From NCBI GenBank assembly GCA_014800945.1, contig JAAVFD010000010.1:54656-118655 (forward strand): 64,000 bases of DNA, given 5' to 3'. Shown one piece after another: positions 8,127 to 17,653 of this stretch (its first letter is position 1; every line of letters begins with the position of its first letter). A program made the position numbers and the translations under genes. Origin of the DNA: Barnesiella sp. (GTDB lineage Bacteria; Bacteroidota; Bacteroidia; Bacteroidales; Muribaculaceae). A model generated the notes under the pieces. That model did not search any database. It saw only the letters and a list, made by a program, of their open reading frames with translations, and was not told the DNA's origin.

Positions 8127-8867
8127 TTAAGAATTAATTTGTGATACAATTTGTTTAACGATATCGGCTGAGGTGGTTTTGCGGGAATATTCATCGCTCC
8201 CCGGTGTACCCATCGACACTCCGCTGTGGCGGAATTTCATGCCACTTTCAACAGAAGTCCTTGCGGAAGCGTGTATTTCGCCTGTACCGGAAGCATTGAG
8301 AATTTCCGCTGCATTAGACTGTGAAACACCGGCACCGGCGAGGATGATAATTCTGCCGTCAGCTTGCTTTACAAGTTCTGCAAGATTCTCCTTACCCTCG
8401 AGAGCTGTCTGTGCTTGTCCGGAGGTGAGTATTCTGTCACAACCCAGAGAAATAATATCTTCAAGAGCTTTGAATGGGTCACGGCATAGGTCGAATGCCC
8501 GGTGAAACGTCACGCTTATTCCCGCCGCAGCTTCCATCATCTTTCTGCACGCATTCATATCTATCTCGCCGTCAGGGGTAAGAGCTCCGATGACAACACC
8601 GTGTACCCCTGCCTCGCGGGCAGCAACAATGTCATCAACCATGCAATCCACCTCCTGCGGTGTGTATAGAAAGTCTCCGCCCCTTGGGCGGATTAGTACA
8701 TGGACTCTAATCCCCGGCACTTTTAATGCGCTTCGGATAAATCCAATGGATGGGGTCACCCCTCCCTCTCCAAGAGCGGAGCAGAGTTCCACACGTGAGG
8801 CACCTCCTTGAGCGGCAGCGATTACGCTGTCAATATCGCCTGCGCAGACTTCAAGCAGATTTTTCAT
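8127..8867 (-). CDS. cutC: CutC family protein
   Basis: A 246-residue TIM-barrel protein with the CutC family pattern: LEVCAGDIDSVIAAAQGGASRVELC at the N-terminus, VHVLIRPRGGDFLYT, GVVIGALTPDGEID and SVTFHRAFD. CutC was named for copper homeostasis in E. coli, but this role has been questioned and the true reaction is unknown. It overlaps the GH29 fucosidase stop by 4 bases (ATGA) and is followed after 4 bases by the transglutaminase-like gene, so it is translated as part of one operon. Confidence 0.93.
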   Translation of the reverse strand: MKNLLEVCAGDIDSVIAAAQGGASRVELCSALGEGGVTPSIGFIRSALKVPGIRVHVLIRPRGGDFLYTPQEVDCMVDDIVAAREAGVHGVVIGALTPDGEIDMNACRKMMEAAAGISVTFHRAFDLCRDPFKALEDIISLGCDRILTSGQAQTALEGKENLAELVKQADGRIIILAGAGVSQSNAAEILNASGTGEIHASARTSVESGMKFRHSGVSMGTPGSDEYSRKTTSADIVKQIVSQINS

Positions 8868-10183
8868 TTTGCGGCAGTTTCAAGTTCAATGATGTAGTCA
8901 ATAGTATTTTCAGGAATCTCAGGAAGTGCGATGGATATTCCACCCTCTTTGAGTTTTGTGAACTTAACGGGAGTTCTGTCATCGTAAGCGGTTGCTTTCT
9001 TAACCTTTACAGAAACAGGTACTTTGATTTCCTTAGCTTTTGTGTCAAGCACATGGAGGTATAGCTTATTTCCCTTTCTTGTAGAAGTGCCCCAATCCTG
9101 CGCTTCAAAATCGCCGGCAGTGGTAGCATAGAAAGTCTCACCATATTTGTTCATCCATTCTCCGATCTCCTTGAGTCTCACAAGAGCAGCTTCAGGCAGA
9201 TTGCCGTCGGGTTGCGGGCCGATGTTAAGCAGCAGATTGGCACCCATTCCGGCAGCTTTTACAAGATATGAGATAAGTTCGGGGGTAGATTTATAATTCT
9301 GGTCCTTGATTTTATAACCCCACATACCGTTCATGGTCTGGCAAGTTTCAAGCGGCAGTCGTGAGATATCCTGACCTGAAAGTCCTGCGGTGTTTTCCCC
9401 GGGAAGGTCACGCTCAAAAATCTGAATATCTTCGCCGGCAAATGGGGTGATATGATGATTGTTGCCAATAAGACACTGAGGCTGAAGTTTGTGTATAAGG
9501 GCATATTGCTCCGGAAGCTGCCAGTTGAAAGGCACGCTGTCCTGATCATGATCCCAGTGACCGTCAAACCAGATGGCACCTACTTTACCATAGTTAGTAA
9601 GCAATTCTGTAAGCTGCTTATTCATAAAGTCATAGTAAGCGGGCCAGTTGCGCAACGTAGTGTCTCTACCGGTATTGAGTCCGGTTCTTCCGCTCGGATA
9701 ATCAGGTCTTGTCCAGTCGATGTGAGAATAATAAAGGTGTAGCTTAATACCTTGTTTTTCACACTCATCAGCAAGTTCCTTAAGAATATCTCTCTTGAAT
9801 GGGGTTGCATCTACTATATTATAGTCACTCTGGTCGGTATCCCACATGGAGAATCCGTCATGATGCCGGGTTGTGAAGGTAATATACTTAGCTCCGGACT
9901 CCTTGATTGCTTTCACCCATTTTGCAGCGTCAAAGTTAGCCGGATAGAATCCTCCGGCAGCTTTAGCATACTCGTCAGCGGTAATATTGTCATAGTTAAG
10001 ATACCATTCCCCCTGGGCAAACATGCTGTAAATACCCCAGTGGAGGAAAATACCGAAGCCATTGTCGGCAAACTCCTGACGTGCTTTCAAATTTTCAGCG
10101 GTAGGGATATAAGCCGGAGTTTCATCCGCCAAAGCTCCAAGAGCAATAGAAGCAGCTGTCAGACAACTGATGATTTTTTTCAT
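8864..10183 (-). CDS. Alpha-L-fucosidase, GH29
   Basis: A 439-residue exported glycoside hydrolase that removes alpha-linked L-fucose from glycans. The signal peptide is MKKIISCLTAASIALGALA. The GH29 core is clear: GIFLHWGIYSMFAQGEWY, TRHHDGFSMWDT, and the nucleophile Asp207 in IWFDGHWDHD. The C-terminal part is a short beta domain and there is no extra carbohydrate-binding module, so it is a compact single-enzyme form. It is the first gene of a five-gene minus-strand unit (GH29, cutC, transglutaminase-like, HipA-like, DUF3037). No SusC/SusD pair is nearby, so this is not a standard polysaccharide utilisation locus. A gut mucin or milk glycan role is plausible but inferred. Confidence 0.93.
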   Translation of the reverse strand: MKKIISCLTAASIALGALADETPAYIPTAENLKARQEFADNGFGIFLHWGIYSMFAQGEWYLNYDNITADEYAKAAGGFYPANFDAAKWVKAIKESGAKYITFTTRHHDGFSMWDTDQSDYNIVDATPFKRDILKELADECEKQGIKLHLYYSHIDWTRPDYPSGRTGLNTGRDTTLRNWPAYYDFMNKQLTELLTNYGKVGAIWFDGHWDHDQDSVPFNWQLPEQYALIHKLQPQCLIGNNHHITPFAGEDIQIFERDLPGENTAGLSGQDISRLPLETCQTMNGMWGYKIKDQNYKSTPELISYLVKAAGMGANLLLNIGPQPDGNLPEAALVRLKEIGEWMNKYGETFYATTAGDFEAQDWGTSTRKGNKLYLHVLDTKAKEIKVPVSVKVKKATAYDDRTPVKFTKLKEGGISIALPEIPENTIDYIIELETAAK

Positions 10184-10227
10184 ATTTGATATTAAATTTA
10201 AGAATTACACACTATTTATTATAAGGT

Positions 10228-10260
10228 GAAAGGAACTCTCACACCGGTGGGGTTCCTTTC
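10228..10260 (-). terminator. Hairpin terminator after DUF3127 gene
   Basis: Nine-bp stem GAAAGGAAC/GTTCCTTTC in the 125-bp gap between the DUF3127 stop and the GH29 start. On the minus strand the following tract (ACCTTATAATAAAT) is AT-rich but lacks a continuous T run, so termination is likely rather than certain. Confidence 0.5.
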
Positions 10261-10308
10261 AAAATATTGTAAATTAATCCGATACCGGACAAAGAGGTGA
10301 CTGTCTTA

Positions 10309-10677
10309 TCAGAAAGGCAGGTCATCGTTGTCGTTAGGGGCGGCAGGCGGAGGAGGTATATTATCCATAGGAGGAATATCACTGCCGGGGACAGGAGTGG
10401 TGGCTGAACCAACTTTTTCAGCTTTCCAACCGCGGATACTTGTGTACCATCTGCCATTATATTCACGGCTTTCGATATCGAATGAAAGGGTTATTTCATC
10501 ACCGGGAGTGAGGATATACTGGTCAGCGCGATCGCCAAAGAAGTCAAAATGCACTTTTTTGGGGAAGCTATCCTGGGTTTCAAGAACATATTCTCTTTTT
10601 TTCCAGGCCTTTCCACTTGTTTTAGACTCGCCTGACTGTTCGGGTAGGGCTAAAATTACTTTGCCTTTAATTTCCAT
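10309..10677 (-). CDS. DUF3127 protein with SSB-like acidic tip
   Basis: A 122-residue protein of the DUF3127 family, a small OB-fold-like family common in Bacteroidetes. The body holds KGKVILALPEQSG, KREYVLETQ, VHFDFFGDRAD and GDEITLSFDIESREYNGRWYT, followed by a proline-rich linker and the ending NDNDDLPF. That ending closely resembles the acidic C-terminal tip of single-stranded DNA-binding protein (DDDIPF type), through which SSB recruits repair proteins. A role in single-strand DNA metabolism is therefore a reasonable inference but not proven. It is expressed from its own -7 element at 10707-10714, divergent from the DUF695 gene. Confidence 0.85.
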   Translation of the reverse strand: MEIKGKVILALPEQSGESKTSGKAWKKREYVLETQDSFPKKVHFDFFGDRADQYILTPGDEITLSFDIESREYNGRWYTSIRGWKAEKVGSATTPVPGSDIPPMDNIPPPPAAPNDNDDLPF

Positions 10678-10706
10678 TAATCTTATATTTATTATTTAGA
10701 CTCTTG

Positions 10707-10714
10707 CAAAATTA
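10707..10714 (-). promoter_or_regulatory. -7 promoter element of the DUF3127 gene
   Basis: TAATTTTG on the minus strand, about 30 bases before the DUF3127 start codon, in the divergent gap to the DUF695 gene. Confidence 0.5.
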
Positions 10715-10813
10715 ACTACCACAAGCGGAAGTGCCAAATTAAAAGTTCTAAAAAATATGACGTGTGTGATATTTTTGAATAACTTTACGACAAAGAATAA
10801 AATTATAGATGTT

Positions 10814-11239
10814 ATGGCAGAATGGTGGACAGCCCCGGCAGAGGGTAGCGACGGCAAACTGATAATGGTGACAGGTCGCAGAGACGTTAAGAAATTCAGA
10901 GATAATCCCCGATTTGACAAGCGGGTGGAGGTGAGCTGGAAATACACCTCCGCATCAGACGGGATGCCGAGCAAGGAGGATTCTGAAATGATGGATGAGG
11001 TGCAAAAACGCCTCACCGAGGCATTTGACAAGGATCCGGTTGCCGTTCTCACCGGAATATACACCGGCGATGGGGAGCGCAATTGGATTTTCTATACTTT
11101 GAGTACCAATATTTTCGGTAAAAAACTGAATGAAGCCCTGGCTTCGCTGCCCACATTGCCTCTGGAAATTTATGCCGAGAACGATGCGGAGTGGGCAGAG
11201 TACGACGAAATGAGCGAGTGTGAAATAAATATTGATTAA
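10814..11239 (+). CDS. DUF695 domain protein
   Basis: A 141-residue protein with the DUF695 pattern: WWTAPAEGSDGKLIMVTGRRD, FDKRVEVSWKY, GDGERNWIFYT and NDAEWAEYDEM near the C-terminus. I use ATG 10814 (MAEWWTAPAEG); the in-frame codons upstream to 10757 lie in a promoter-like AT-rich gap and do not look like protein. No signal peptide or membrane segment, so it is cytoplasmic. The function of DUF695 is unknown. It converges with the beta-barrel gene, whose stop lies 1 base further. Confidence 0.88.
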   Translation: MAEWWTAPAEGSDGKLIMVTGRRDVKKFRDNPRFDKRVEVSWKYTSASDGMPSKEDSEMMDEVQKRLTEAFDKDPVAVLTGIYTGDGERNWIFYTLSTNIFGKKLNEALASLPTLPLEIYAENDAEWAEYDEMSECEINID

Positions 11240-11240
11240 G

Positions 11241-12449
11241 CTAAAAAGCTTCTCCGATAGCAAACACAAAGCCGCAGGTGTGTCTTCCTATACCGAAGTC
11301 AATCCTTGCGTTGACATTATGCTTGAACTCAAAGCGCAGTCCCAGGCCGCCGTTAGGCAGCCATTCCGGTCGGATTTTCTCTCGGTTGAAATCACTGAGA
11401 GATGAGAATACGGTAGCACCCCCAATCCATGCTGTTGCTCCGATACGTCCCCATATATGCTGTCTCAGCTCCGCCTGAATAGATATCTGGCTGTTGTCGA
11501 TATACGATCCCATGTAATATCCTCGCATTCTTATGCCGTCAGAGGCAACCATCTCTCTCATGGTCCACGGTGCTTTGGAGCTGTTGAGTTTGGCATAAAA
11601 ATCAAAACCTACAAGAGCATCTTTCCATAGTCCGGCGTAAAGATTGCCAATGAAAGTGTGACTGTTGAAAAACCTCGGAGCGTTGCCGAAGCACTCCGGA
11701 TAAAACATTGCAGAGTAGGCGAGGCGAATACCTCTTGTAGGGGTGATAATACTGTTACGCGAATCTATTTCAGCAGACATTCCGATGCCGGTTACATAAA
11801 TATTTTTTCTTTCTCCGAGTAGATATTCCGGATTAGCAATTCTTTTTGCATCGGTATAATCTGCCTGAAATTTCGCCCCTAAATAAAGATTATGCGTGAT
11901 TCTATACACGTAATTGATTTTTACACCAATGTTTCTACGGTCATAAACCGATTTAGGATTCATAGCCGTTTGCTCCGAGTTGATACCCCAGAAATCAAGT
12001 CTCTTTTTATAAAGATCCACTCTATAGTTCAGCCTTGACCTATTGTCCGGAAACAGTACATTTCCTTTAAGAAAGAACACGAAGAAACCGTTAAGTGATG
12101 CATTTACACAAGCGACCACATCGCTCGGGCTGGGAAGGGAGTCGTTTCGGTCAATTCTGTACAGTCCGGTGCAGAGGGCACCTATGCCGAAGGAAGCCTC
12201 TCTTGTGTAGGAAGGCATGGCACCAAAACTAACATCAAATGCTTTTTCTCTTGTGCGGTCAACATTACCTTGTATTAGAGAGTTCAGGTATTTCTTAGCC
12301 CATACCGGCGCCTTGTTGAGCAGGGGAATGGAGTCAACGAATGCAAGCGAGTCACCCGGCTCACCTGCAAATAGCCTCTCTTGAGCAATTACGCTCAATG
12401 AGATAAGCAGCATGGTTATTAAAGTCAGAACTCTCCGAATCTGACACAT
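11241..12449 (-). CDS. Outer-membrane beta-barrel protein, Omp85/D15-like C-terminal barrel
   Basis: A 402-residue exported protein with a signal peptide (MCQIRRVLTLITMLLISLSVIAQ) and alternating strands ending in a terminal Phe (FAIGEAF), as expected for an outer-membrane barrel. The strand pattern YRIDRND, NRSRLNYRVDLYKKRLDFWG, KINYVYRITHNLYLGAKF, RGIRLAYSAMFYPE and GLGLRFEFKHNVNARIDFGIG resembles the surface-antigen (bacterial Omp85) barrel without POTRA domains. Cargo and function are unknown. It lies downstream of the ftsH terminator, so it probably has its own promoter. Confidence 0.8.
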   Translation of the reverse strand: MCQIRRVLTLITMLLISLSVIAQERLFAGEPGDSLAFVDSIPLLNKAPVWAKKYLNSLIQGNVDRTREKAFDVSFGAMPSYTREASFGIGALCTGLYRIDRNDSLPSPSDVVACVNASLNGFFVFFLKGNVLFPDNRSRLNYRVDLYKKRLDFWGINSEQTAMNPKSVYDRRNIGVKINYVYRITHNLYLGAKFQADYTDAKRIANPEYLLGERKNIYVTGIGMSAEIDSRNSIITPTRGIRLAYSAMFYPECFGNAPRFFNSHTFIGNLYAGLWKDALVGFDFYAKLNSSKAPWTMREMVASDGIRMRGYYMGSYIDNSQISIQAELRQHIWGRIGATAWIGGATVFSSLSDFNREKIRPEWLPNGGLGLRFEFKHNVNARIDFGIGRHTCGFVFAIGEAF

Positions 12450-12466
12450 AGCAAAAAAAATACTTG

Positions 12467-12503
12467 AAAGGCTGAGTCAAAAAAGAATTCTGACTCAGCC
12501 TTT
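12467..12503 (-). terminator. Rho-independent terminator of the rsfS-ftsH unit
   Basis: Inverted repeat of 13 bp (AAAGGCTGAGTCA/TGACTCAGCCTTT) with an 11-base loop holding a T run on the minus strand, placed 3 bases after the ftsH stop and before the beta-barrel gene. Confidence 0.8.
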
Positions 12504-12505
12504 TA

Positions 12506-14593
12506 TTAATCGTTTTTATCTTCCGGTTGTTCGGACTGTTCGTTTGGCTCAGCCTCTTCCTGAGGAGTAGGAGCAGGCAGTCCCTTGAATGGAGGTGGGG
12601 TTTCAATAGGAGTTACATCCTCTATATCCTTATCCTTGTTTTTGTCTTCCTTACTCTGAGTCTCACTCTTTTTGGCGCTATTCTCATTAATGGCAAGAAT
12701 TTCTTCAGTTCTGGAAGTCCAGGGACGTTTGCCGAATATATTCTCCACATCCTCAGTGAAAATCACCTCTCTTGTGATAAGTGTTTCTGCCAATTTGGCA
12801 TGTCCTTCGGCGTGCTCGCGTAGAATCGCTTTAGCCCTTTCGTATTGCTCGCTGATGATTCTTGACACCTCTTCATCAATCATCTTGGCGCGGTCATCGC
12901 TGTAAGGTTTGGAAAATCCGTAGTCCTGACCTGTGGAATCATAATAGCAAAGGTTTGGCAACTTGTCGCTCATGCCATAATAAACCACCATTGCGTATGC
13001 CTGCTTGGTAACACGCTCAAGGTCATTTGCGGCACCGGTAGATATTCTGCCGAGAAACAGTTCTTCTGCCGCTCTGCCGCCGAGAGTCGAGCACATTTCG
13101 TCAAGGAGTGCCTGAGTTGGGGTAATCTGACGCTCTTCCGGCAGATACCATGCAGCACCGAGTGCTTTTCCACGGGGGACTATAGTAACCTTAATCAGCG
13201 GATTTGCATATTGGAGATGCCATGAGATAGTGGCATGTCCTGCTTCATGAACCGCGATAGATTTCTTTTCCTCGTCAGTGGTTATTTTCGAGCGCTTCTC
13301 AAGTCCTCCTATTATCCTATCCACTGCATCGATAAAGTCTTGTCTGCCTACAGACTTCTTGTTGTGGCGAGCAGCTATAAGAGCAGCTTCGTTACAAACA
13401 TTAGCTATATCAGCTCCAGAGAATCCGGGGGTCTGGCGGGCGAGGAGGTCAACATCCACAGTGTCATCTGTCTTGATGCGCCGCAGATGTACATTGAAAA
13501 TAGCCACTCGGTCATTGAGGTCCGGCAGATCAACGTAAATCTGTCGGTCAAAACGTCCGGCACGCAGAAGAGCCTTGTCAAGAATATCAGCACGGTTTGT
13601 AGCAGCAAGGATAATTACACCGCTATTAGTCCCGAAACCATCCATTTCGGTAAGTAGCTGGTTGAGGGTGTTTTCGCGCTCATCGTTAGCCCCCATGTTG
13701 GGGTTCTTGCCTCTTGCGCGGCCAACTGCATCAATCTCATCTATAAATACAATACAGGGTGCTTTCTCCTTAGCCTGGCGGAATAGATCACGGACACGTG
13801 ATGCTCCTACTCCGACAAACATTTCCACAAAATCACTGCCGCTCATAGAGAAGAAAGGCACATTTGCTTCGCCGGCTACAGCCTTGGCAAGTAGAGTTTT
13901 ACCGGTTCCGGGAGGTCCTACAAGCAGGGCTCCCTTTGGAATTTTGCCGCCGAGGTCGGTGTAGCGCTGAGGATTTTTGAGAAATTCCACAATCTCCTCA
14001 ATCTCGGTTTTTGCTTCAGATAGTCCGGCAACATCTTTGAATGTCACCTGAATATCACCGTCTTTGTCAAATATTTTAGCCTTTGATTTACCCACACTGA
14101 AAACTCCGGAGCCGCTGCCGTCCTTGCCGCTCATTCTGCGCATCATATAGAACCAGAATACTACCAGCAGAATGACCGGACCGAATGTCCATAGTAAGCC
14201 GCTGTAGTTTGTAGCGCTCTCATAGTCAACCTTTCCGGTGAATTTACCATCTGCTTTCCATTTATCTATGTTTTCCTGAAGCTGGTCGGGAGAGGAAATC
14301 TCGGCAACCACTTTGGCATCCATTCCTCCCTTGGGTTTGTATGCGTTAGGAAATACGGCTTTGGCAAGCGAGTCGTTAAGAAAAGCTTCTGCTTTGGGGT
14401 CGGTGCCTCGAAGCACAAGGATTTTGTCAACACCTCCTGATTCCACATATTCCTCAAATTCGGAATACGATACTCTCTTGGTGAGTGAATTGTCATCAAA
14501 ATAAAGTATTCCGACCAAAGAAATTATTACAATGGCATACATCCAGTACATACTGAATTTGAATGTCGGTTTTTTGGGCTTCTTTTTTTCCAT
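12506..14593 (-). CDS. ftsH: ATP-dependent zinc metalloprotease FtsH
   Basis: A 695-residue membrane-anchored AAA+ protease that degrades unfolded and regulated membrane and cytosolic proteins as a hexamer. Two TM segments (about residues 16-28 and 126-147) flank the periplasmic FtsH_ext domain. The AAA domain has Walker A GPPGTGKT (226-233), Walker [13 protein letters not shown] and the second-region-of-homology arginines. The zinc site is HEAGH (449-453). The C-terminus carries a long charged, proline-rich tail ([13 protein letters not shown] ... EQPEDKND) that is common in Bacteroidetes FtsH. It follows rsfS by 35 bases on the same strand. Confidence 0.97.
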   Translation of the reverse strand: MEKKKPKKPTFKFSMYWMYAIVIISLVGILYFDDNSLTKRVSYSEFEEYVESGGVDKILVLRGTDPKAEAFLNDSLAKAVFPNAYKPKGGMDAKVVAEISSPDQLQENIDKWKADGKFTGKVDYESATNYSGLLWTFGPVILLVVFWFYMMRRMSGKDGSGSGVFSVGKSKAKIFDKDGDIQVTFKDVAGLSEAKTEIEEIVEFLKNPQRYTDLGGKIPKGALLVGPPGTGKTLLAKAVAGEANVPFFSMSGSDFVEMFVGVGASRVRDLFRQAKEKAPCIVFIDEIDAVGRARGKNPNMGANDERENTLNQLLTEMDGFGTNSGVIILAATNRADILDKALLRAGRFDRQIYVDLPDLNDRVAIFNVHLRRIKTDDTVDVDLLARQTPGFSGADIANVCNEAALIAARHNKKSVGRQDFIDAVDRIIGGLEKRSKITTDEEKKSIAVHEAGHATISWHLQYANPLIKVTIVPRGKALGAAWYLPEERQITPTQALLDEMCSTLGGRAAEELFLGRISTGAANDLERVTKQAYAMVVYYGMSDKLPNLCYYDSTGQDYGFSKPYSDDRAKMIDEEVSRIISEQYERAKAILREHAEGHAKLAETLITREVIFTEDVENIFGKRPWTSRTEEILAINENSAKKSETQSKEDKNKDKDIEDVTPIETPPPFKGLPAPTPQEEAEPNEQSEQPEDKND

Positions 14594-14628
14594 TATATAA
14601 TATAGGTGTCAAAAATTATCAATCAATA

Positions 14629-14976
14629 TCAGGAATTTCGGTGCTTGGCATCGCTCCAAAGCTCTTCGAGATTGTAGAGCTCTCTCATTTCGCGTGTAAA
14701 AACATGCACAAGAGTGTCTCCATAATCAAGCACAATCCACTGGCTGTTTTTATATCCGTCGTAATTATAGGGTTTAATGCTTCCTTGCTCAAGCAGATAG
14801 TCGCGAATGTTGTCGGCAATAGCGCTTACCTGCATTGATGAAGTGCCTTCGCAAATAATAAAATTAGATGCGGCAGCGGTTTCTATGTCTGAAAGGTCAA
14901 GGCATACAATACGCTTGCCTTTTTTGTCTTGAATAGCTTCTGTGATGAGTTTTACAATGTCAGTGTTTCTTGTCAT
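14629..14976 (-). CDS. rsfS: Ribosomal silencing factor RsfS
   Basis: A 115-residue member of the RsfS/DUF143 family, which binds ribosomal protein uL14 and keeps subunits apart when nutrients are low. Family hallmarks are KGKRIVCLDLSDIE, ASNFIICEGTSSMQVSAIADNI, QWIVLDYGDTLVHVF and YNLEELWSDA at the C-terminus. It is directly upstream of ftsH, a common Bacteroidetes order. Confidence 0.95.
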   Translation of the reverse strand: MTRNTDIVKLITEAIQDKKGKRIVCLDLSDIETAAASNFIICEGTSSMQVSAIADNIRDYLLEQGSIKPYNYDGYKNSQWIVLDYGDTLVHVFTREMRELYNLEELWSDAKHRNS

Positions 14977-15067
14977 AATTATATTATGGCGTGTAATTAT
15001 AATGTGACTAATTTATAAACAAATATTATGCCAAAATAGGTCGGTGAAAAATAAAAGTATCTGCATA

Positions 15068-16294
15068 TTATTCATAACGCATTGTTTCAGAGGGAGAGAG
15101 GGTTGAAATAATATGCGAGGGGAGTACCAGCAGAATGAAACTTAATGCAATCACGGCAACATCCAGTGCCAATATGGATACCCAGTTGATGCTTACAGGC
15201 ACGTAACTGAGGTAATAGGCTTCCGGGTCAAGCGGAATGATATGCCATATCTTTTGGGCAAATAGAAGGGCAAGAGCGAACAGATTGCCAATTATCAATC
15301 CTCTGCTTACCAGTCGGCAAGCCATATATATGAATATTCGCCTTATCATTCCGTCGGTAGCTCCGAGGGCTTTAAGCAGTCCTATCATCCTTACTCTTTC
15401 AAGAACAATTATGAAAAGGCATGATACCAATGTGAACCCCGCAACACATCCCATTAGCAGCAGAATAACAACGACATTTGTGTCAAGTAATTCCAGCCAG
15501 TTAAAGTACATTGCTCCGGCGGTGTTTATAGTTTCGATACGGTATTGCGGATAACCTTTATCCTCTTCTCTTATTTCGCAAAGGCGGAGCCTCAGATTAT
15601 TAGCTGTTTCCTCTATATCCTTTCCGACACCGTCTATGCTTACCGAGCTTCCGGTCATACTATCTACCCTGCATATTTTCTGGAGTAATTCAATAGGGGT
15701 GAAAGCGTATGTCTTGTCATATTCTCCGAAATGGGTGTTGAAAATGGCGGCAACATTCAATTTGCGTGTGTAAAGGTTATCACCTATAAAAAAGTGAGCC
15801 ATCACGGCATCATCTATTTTTAACCCTAATGCAGATGCTGTTGATTCCGATATCAGTACAGGATAAGTGTCAAACTCACTGCTCCAGTCCGGTATTTCTC
15901 CTTCTGTTATCTGGTTGGTTATAAAAGTGTTGCCGGATTTATCAACGCCTTTTATAACAATGCCTTCAAAATCATTGTCGGTTTTGAATATCGCCGGTTG
16001 GCGTATTTCCAGCGCAATTTTGGCATCAGGGGAAATTTCATCTATAACCTTTTTAAGCGAGTCGCTAAGCTGTATGCCGTTGTTTACATATTCATCTGAA
16101 GGCACAACCCCCGGGTATATTGAAATCTCGTGCTCAAAACCGGTGACCTTGTCTCTTATCTGGTGCTTGAAACCTGACACAATGGCAATTGACAGCAGCA
16201 TTACAGCTACTGACAGTGCTATTCCTGCAACAGCAACCGGAATACCGGGTGCCTTCAGGCTCAGCCTGCCGGCAATTGCGAGTTCAAGCCTCAT
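15068..16294 (-). CDS. ABC transporter permease, FtsX/LolE-like
   Basis: A 408-residue MacB/FtsX-fold permease: one N-terminal TM (VAVAGIALSVAVMLLSIAIVSGF), a large periplasmic domain (about residues 45-265) and three C-terminal TMs (VVVILLLMGCVAGFTLVSCLF, RGLIIGNLFALALLFAQK, ILALDVAVIALSFILLVLP). This layout fits the LolC/LolE lipoprotein-release family. The ATPase partner (LolD-like) is not adjacent. It overlaps the preceding aminotransferase stop by 4 bases (ATGA), so the two are co-translated. Confidence 0.85.
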   Translation of the reverse strand: MRLELAIAGRLSLKAPGIPVAVAGIALSVAVMLLSIAIVSGFKHQIRDKVTGFEHEISIYPGVVPSDEYVNNGIQLSDSLKKVIDEISPDAKIALEIRQPAIFKTDNDFEGIVIKGVDKSGNTFITNQITEGEIPDWSSEFDTYPVLISESTASALGLKIDDAVMAHFFIGDNLYTRKLNVAAIFNTHFGEYDKTYAFTPIELLQKICRVDSMTGSSVSIDGVGKDIEETANNLRLRLCEIREEDKGYPQYRIETINTAGAMYFNWLELLDTNVVVILLLMGCVAGFTLVSCLFIIVLERVRMIGLLKALGATDGMIRRIFIYMACRLVSRGLIIGNLFALALLFAQKIWHIIPLDPEAYYLSYVPVSINWVSILALDVAVIALSFILLVLPSHIISTLSPSETMRYE

Positions 16295-17502
16295 TTTGTG
16301 GTGTTCTCAGTTCTTCCTGGATACACTTTCAAAGCTTCGGCAAGAACTTTGAGTGCCTTACCAAGGTCTTCTTTATTGATAACGTATGCCATTCTAACCT
16401 CATTTTTACCAACGTTAGGCGAGGTGTAGAATCCGCTTGCAGGTGCCATAAAAACGGTAGCTCCCTCATATTCAAATTCTTTAAGGCACCATTCGCAGAA
16501 TTTGTCTGCATCATCTACAGGCAGGCTGACCACTGTGTAAAATGCACCCATAGGTATGGGAGAATAGCATCCGGGGATACGGTTGATGCCGTCAATAAGG
16601 AATTTGCGGCGGTCAACATACTCGTTATAAGTCATCAAAAGATAATCCTTGTCGGCATCGATTGATGCTTCTGCCACAAGTTGACCCAGAAGAGGGGGAC
16701 TCAGGCGCGCCTGACAGAATTTCATGAAGTTTCTTTTGAGGTGCTCATTTTTTGTTATTAAAGCGCCTATTCTTATTCCGCATTCGCTGTATCTTTTTGA
16801 TACAGAGTCAATCAGCACAACCTGTTCTTCGATTCCGGGAAGATGAAACGCGGAGATATATGGCGCACCGGTGTAGCAGAACTCGCGGTAAACTTCGTCA
16901 GAAAATAAGAATAGGTCATATTTCTTAACAATGTCCCTTATCTGGTTCATCTCTTTTTGAGTGTAGAGGTAACCTGTGGGATTGTTCGGGTTGCAGATAA
17001 GAATACCTTTTGTGCGTTCGGTGATAAGCTCTTCAAATTTCTCCACGGGAGGAAGGGCGAATCCTTCATCAATATACGAGGGTACGGTAATGATTTTTGC
17101 ACCGGCAGAAATTGCAAATGCCATATAGTTGGCATACGCCGGTTCCGGTACAATAATTTCATCTCCGGGATCCAGGCATGCCATGAATGCAAACAGCACG
17201 GCTTCGGAACCACCTGTAGTCACAATAATGTCATCGGCATCAACATTGATGTTGTAGCGGTGATAATACTCCGCGAGCTTTTGTCTCAGCGACAGAATGC
17301 CTTCAGAAGGACTGTACTCAAGAGTAGTCCGGTCTATTTTTTTCAGCGCGTCAAGTCCTTCTTTAGGTGAGGGCAGGTCCGGCTGACCGATATTGAGGTG
17401 ATATACTTTAAGACCTCTCGCTTTGGCATCGTTGGCAAGCGGGACAAGTTTTCTTATAGGTGAGGCGGGCATAGCTTCGCCGCGCTGTGACATTTTTGGC
17501 AT
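16291..17502 (-). CDS. Class I/II pyridoxal phosphate aminotransferase
   Basis: A 403-residue fold-type I aminotransferase. Visible motifs are LNIGQPDLPSPKEG, TTGGSEAVLFAF, ICNPNNPTGYLYT, FSDEVYREFCYTG and the PLP-lysine segment LIDSVSKRYSECGIRIG. I chose the ATG at 17502 (MPKMSQRGEAMPASPIRKL); ATG 17493 is a close alternative, while the open frame upstream crosses the promoter. It probably acts on aspartate or aromatic/branched amino acids; substrate cannot be fixed by sequence alone. The -7 element at 17557-17564 gives a leader of about 45 nt, and it is followed by the LolE-like gene with a 4-base overlap. Confidence 0.9.
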   Translation of the reverse strand: MPKMSQRGEAMPASPIRKLVPLANDAKARGLKVYHLNIGQPDLPSPKEGLDALKKIDRTTLEYSPSEGILSLRQKLAEYYHRYNINVDADDIIVTTGGSEAVLFAFMACLDPGDEIIVPEPAYANYMAFAISAGAKIITVPSYIDEGFALPPVEKFEELITERTKGILICNPNNPTGYLYTQKEMNQIRDIVKKYDLFLFSDEVYREFCYTGAPYISAFHLPGIEEQVVLIDSVSKRYSECGIRIGALITKNEHLKRNFMKFCQARLSPPLLGQLVAEASIDADKDYLLMTYNEYVDRRKFLIDGINRIPGCYSPIPMGAFYTVVSLPVDDADKFCEWCLKEFEYEGATVFMAPASGFYTSPNVGKNEVRMAYVINKEDLGKALKVLAEALKVYPGRTENTTK

Positions 17503-17556
17503 ATTCGTTTGTTTATACTTAGTACCTCTTTTATTATTAAGGTGTTCATATATGCG

Positions 17557-17588
17557 CAAAGATACGATAAATATTTTATATGGAACAA
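17557..17588 (-). promoter_or_regulatory. Promoter of the aminotransferase-permease unit
   Basis: TATCTTTG at 17557-17564 with a TTG -33 element at 17586-17588, spacing 21 bases, in the divergent gap to the TPR gene. Confidence 0.65.
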
Positions 17589-17618
17589 TGTAAATGAGGT
17601 GTATGGCATTGTTTTTGC

Positions 17619-17626
17619 TACATTTG
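17619..17626 (+). promoter_or_regulatory. -7 promoter element of the TPR gene
   Basis: TACATTTG about 28 bases before the start of the TPR protein, back to back with the aminotransferase promoter. Confidence 0.55.
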
Positions 17627-17653
17627 TAATTAAAAAATAGAAATTCAGAGTAG

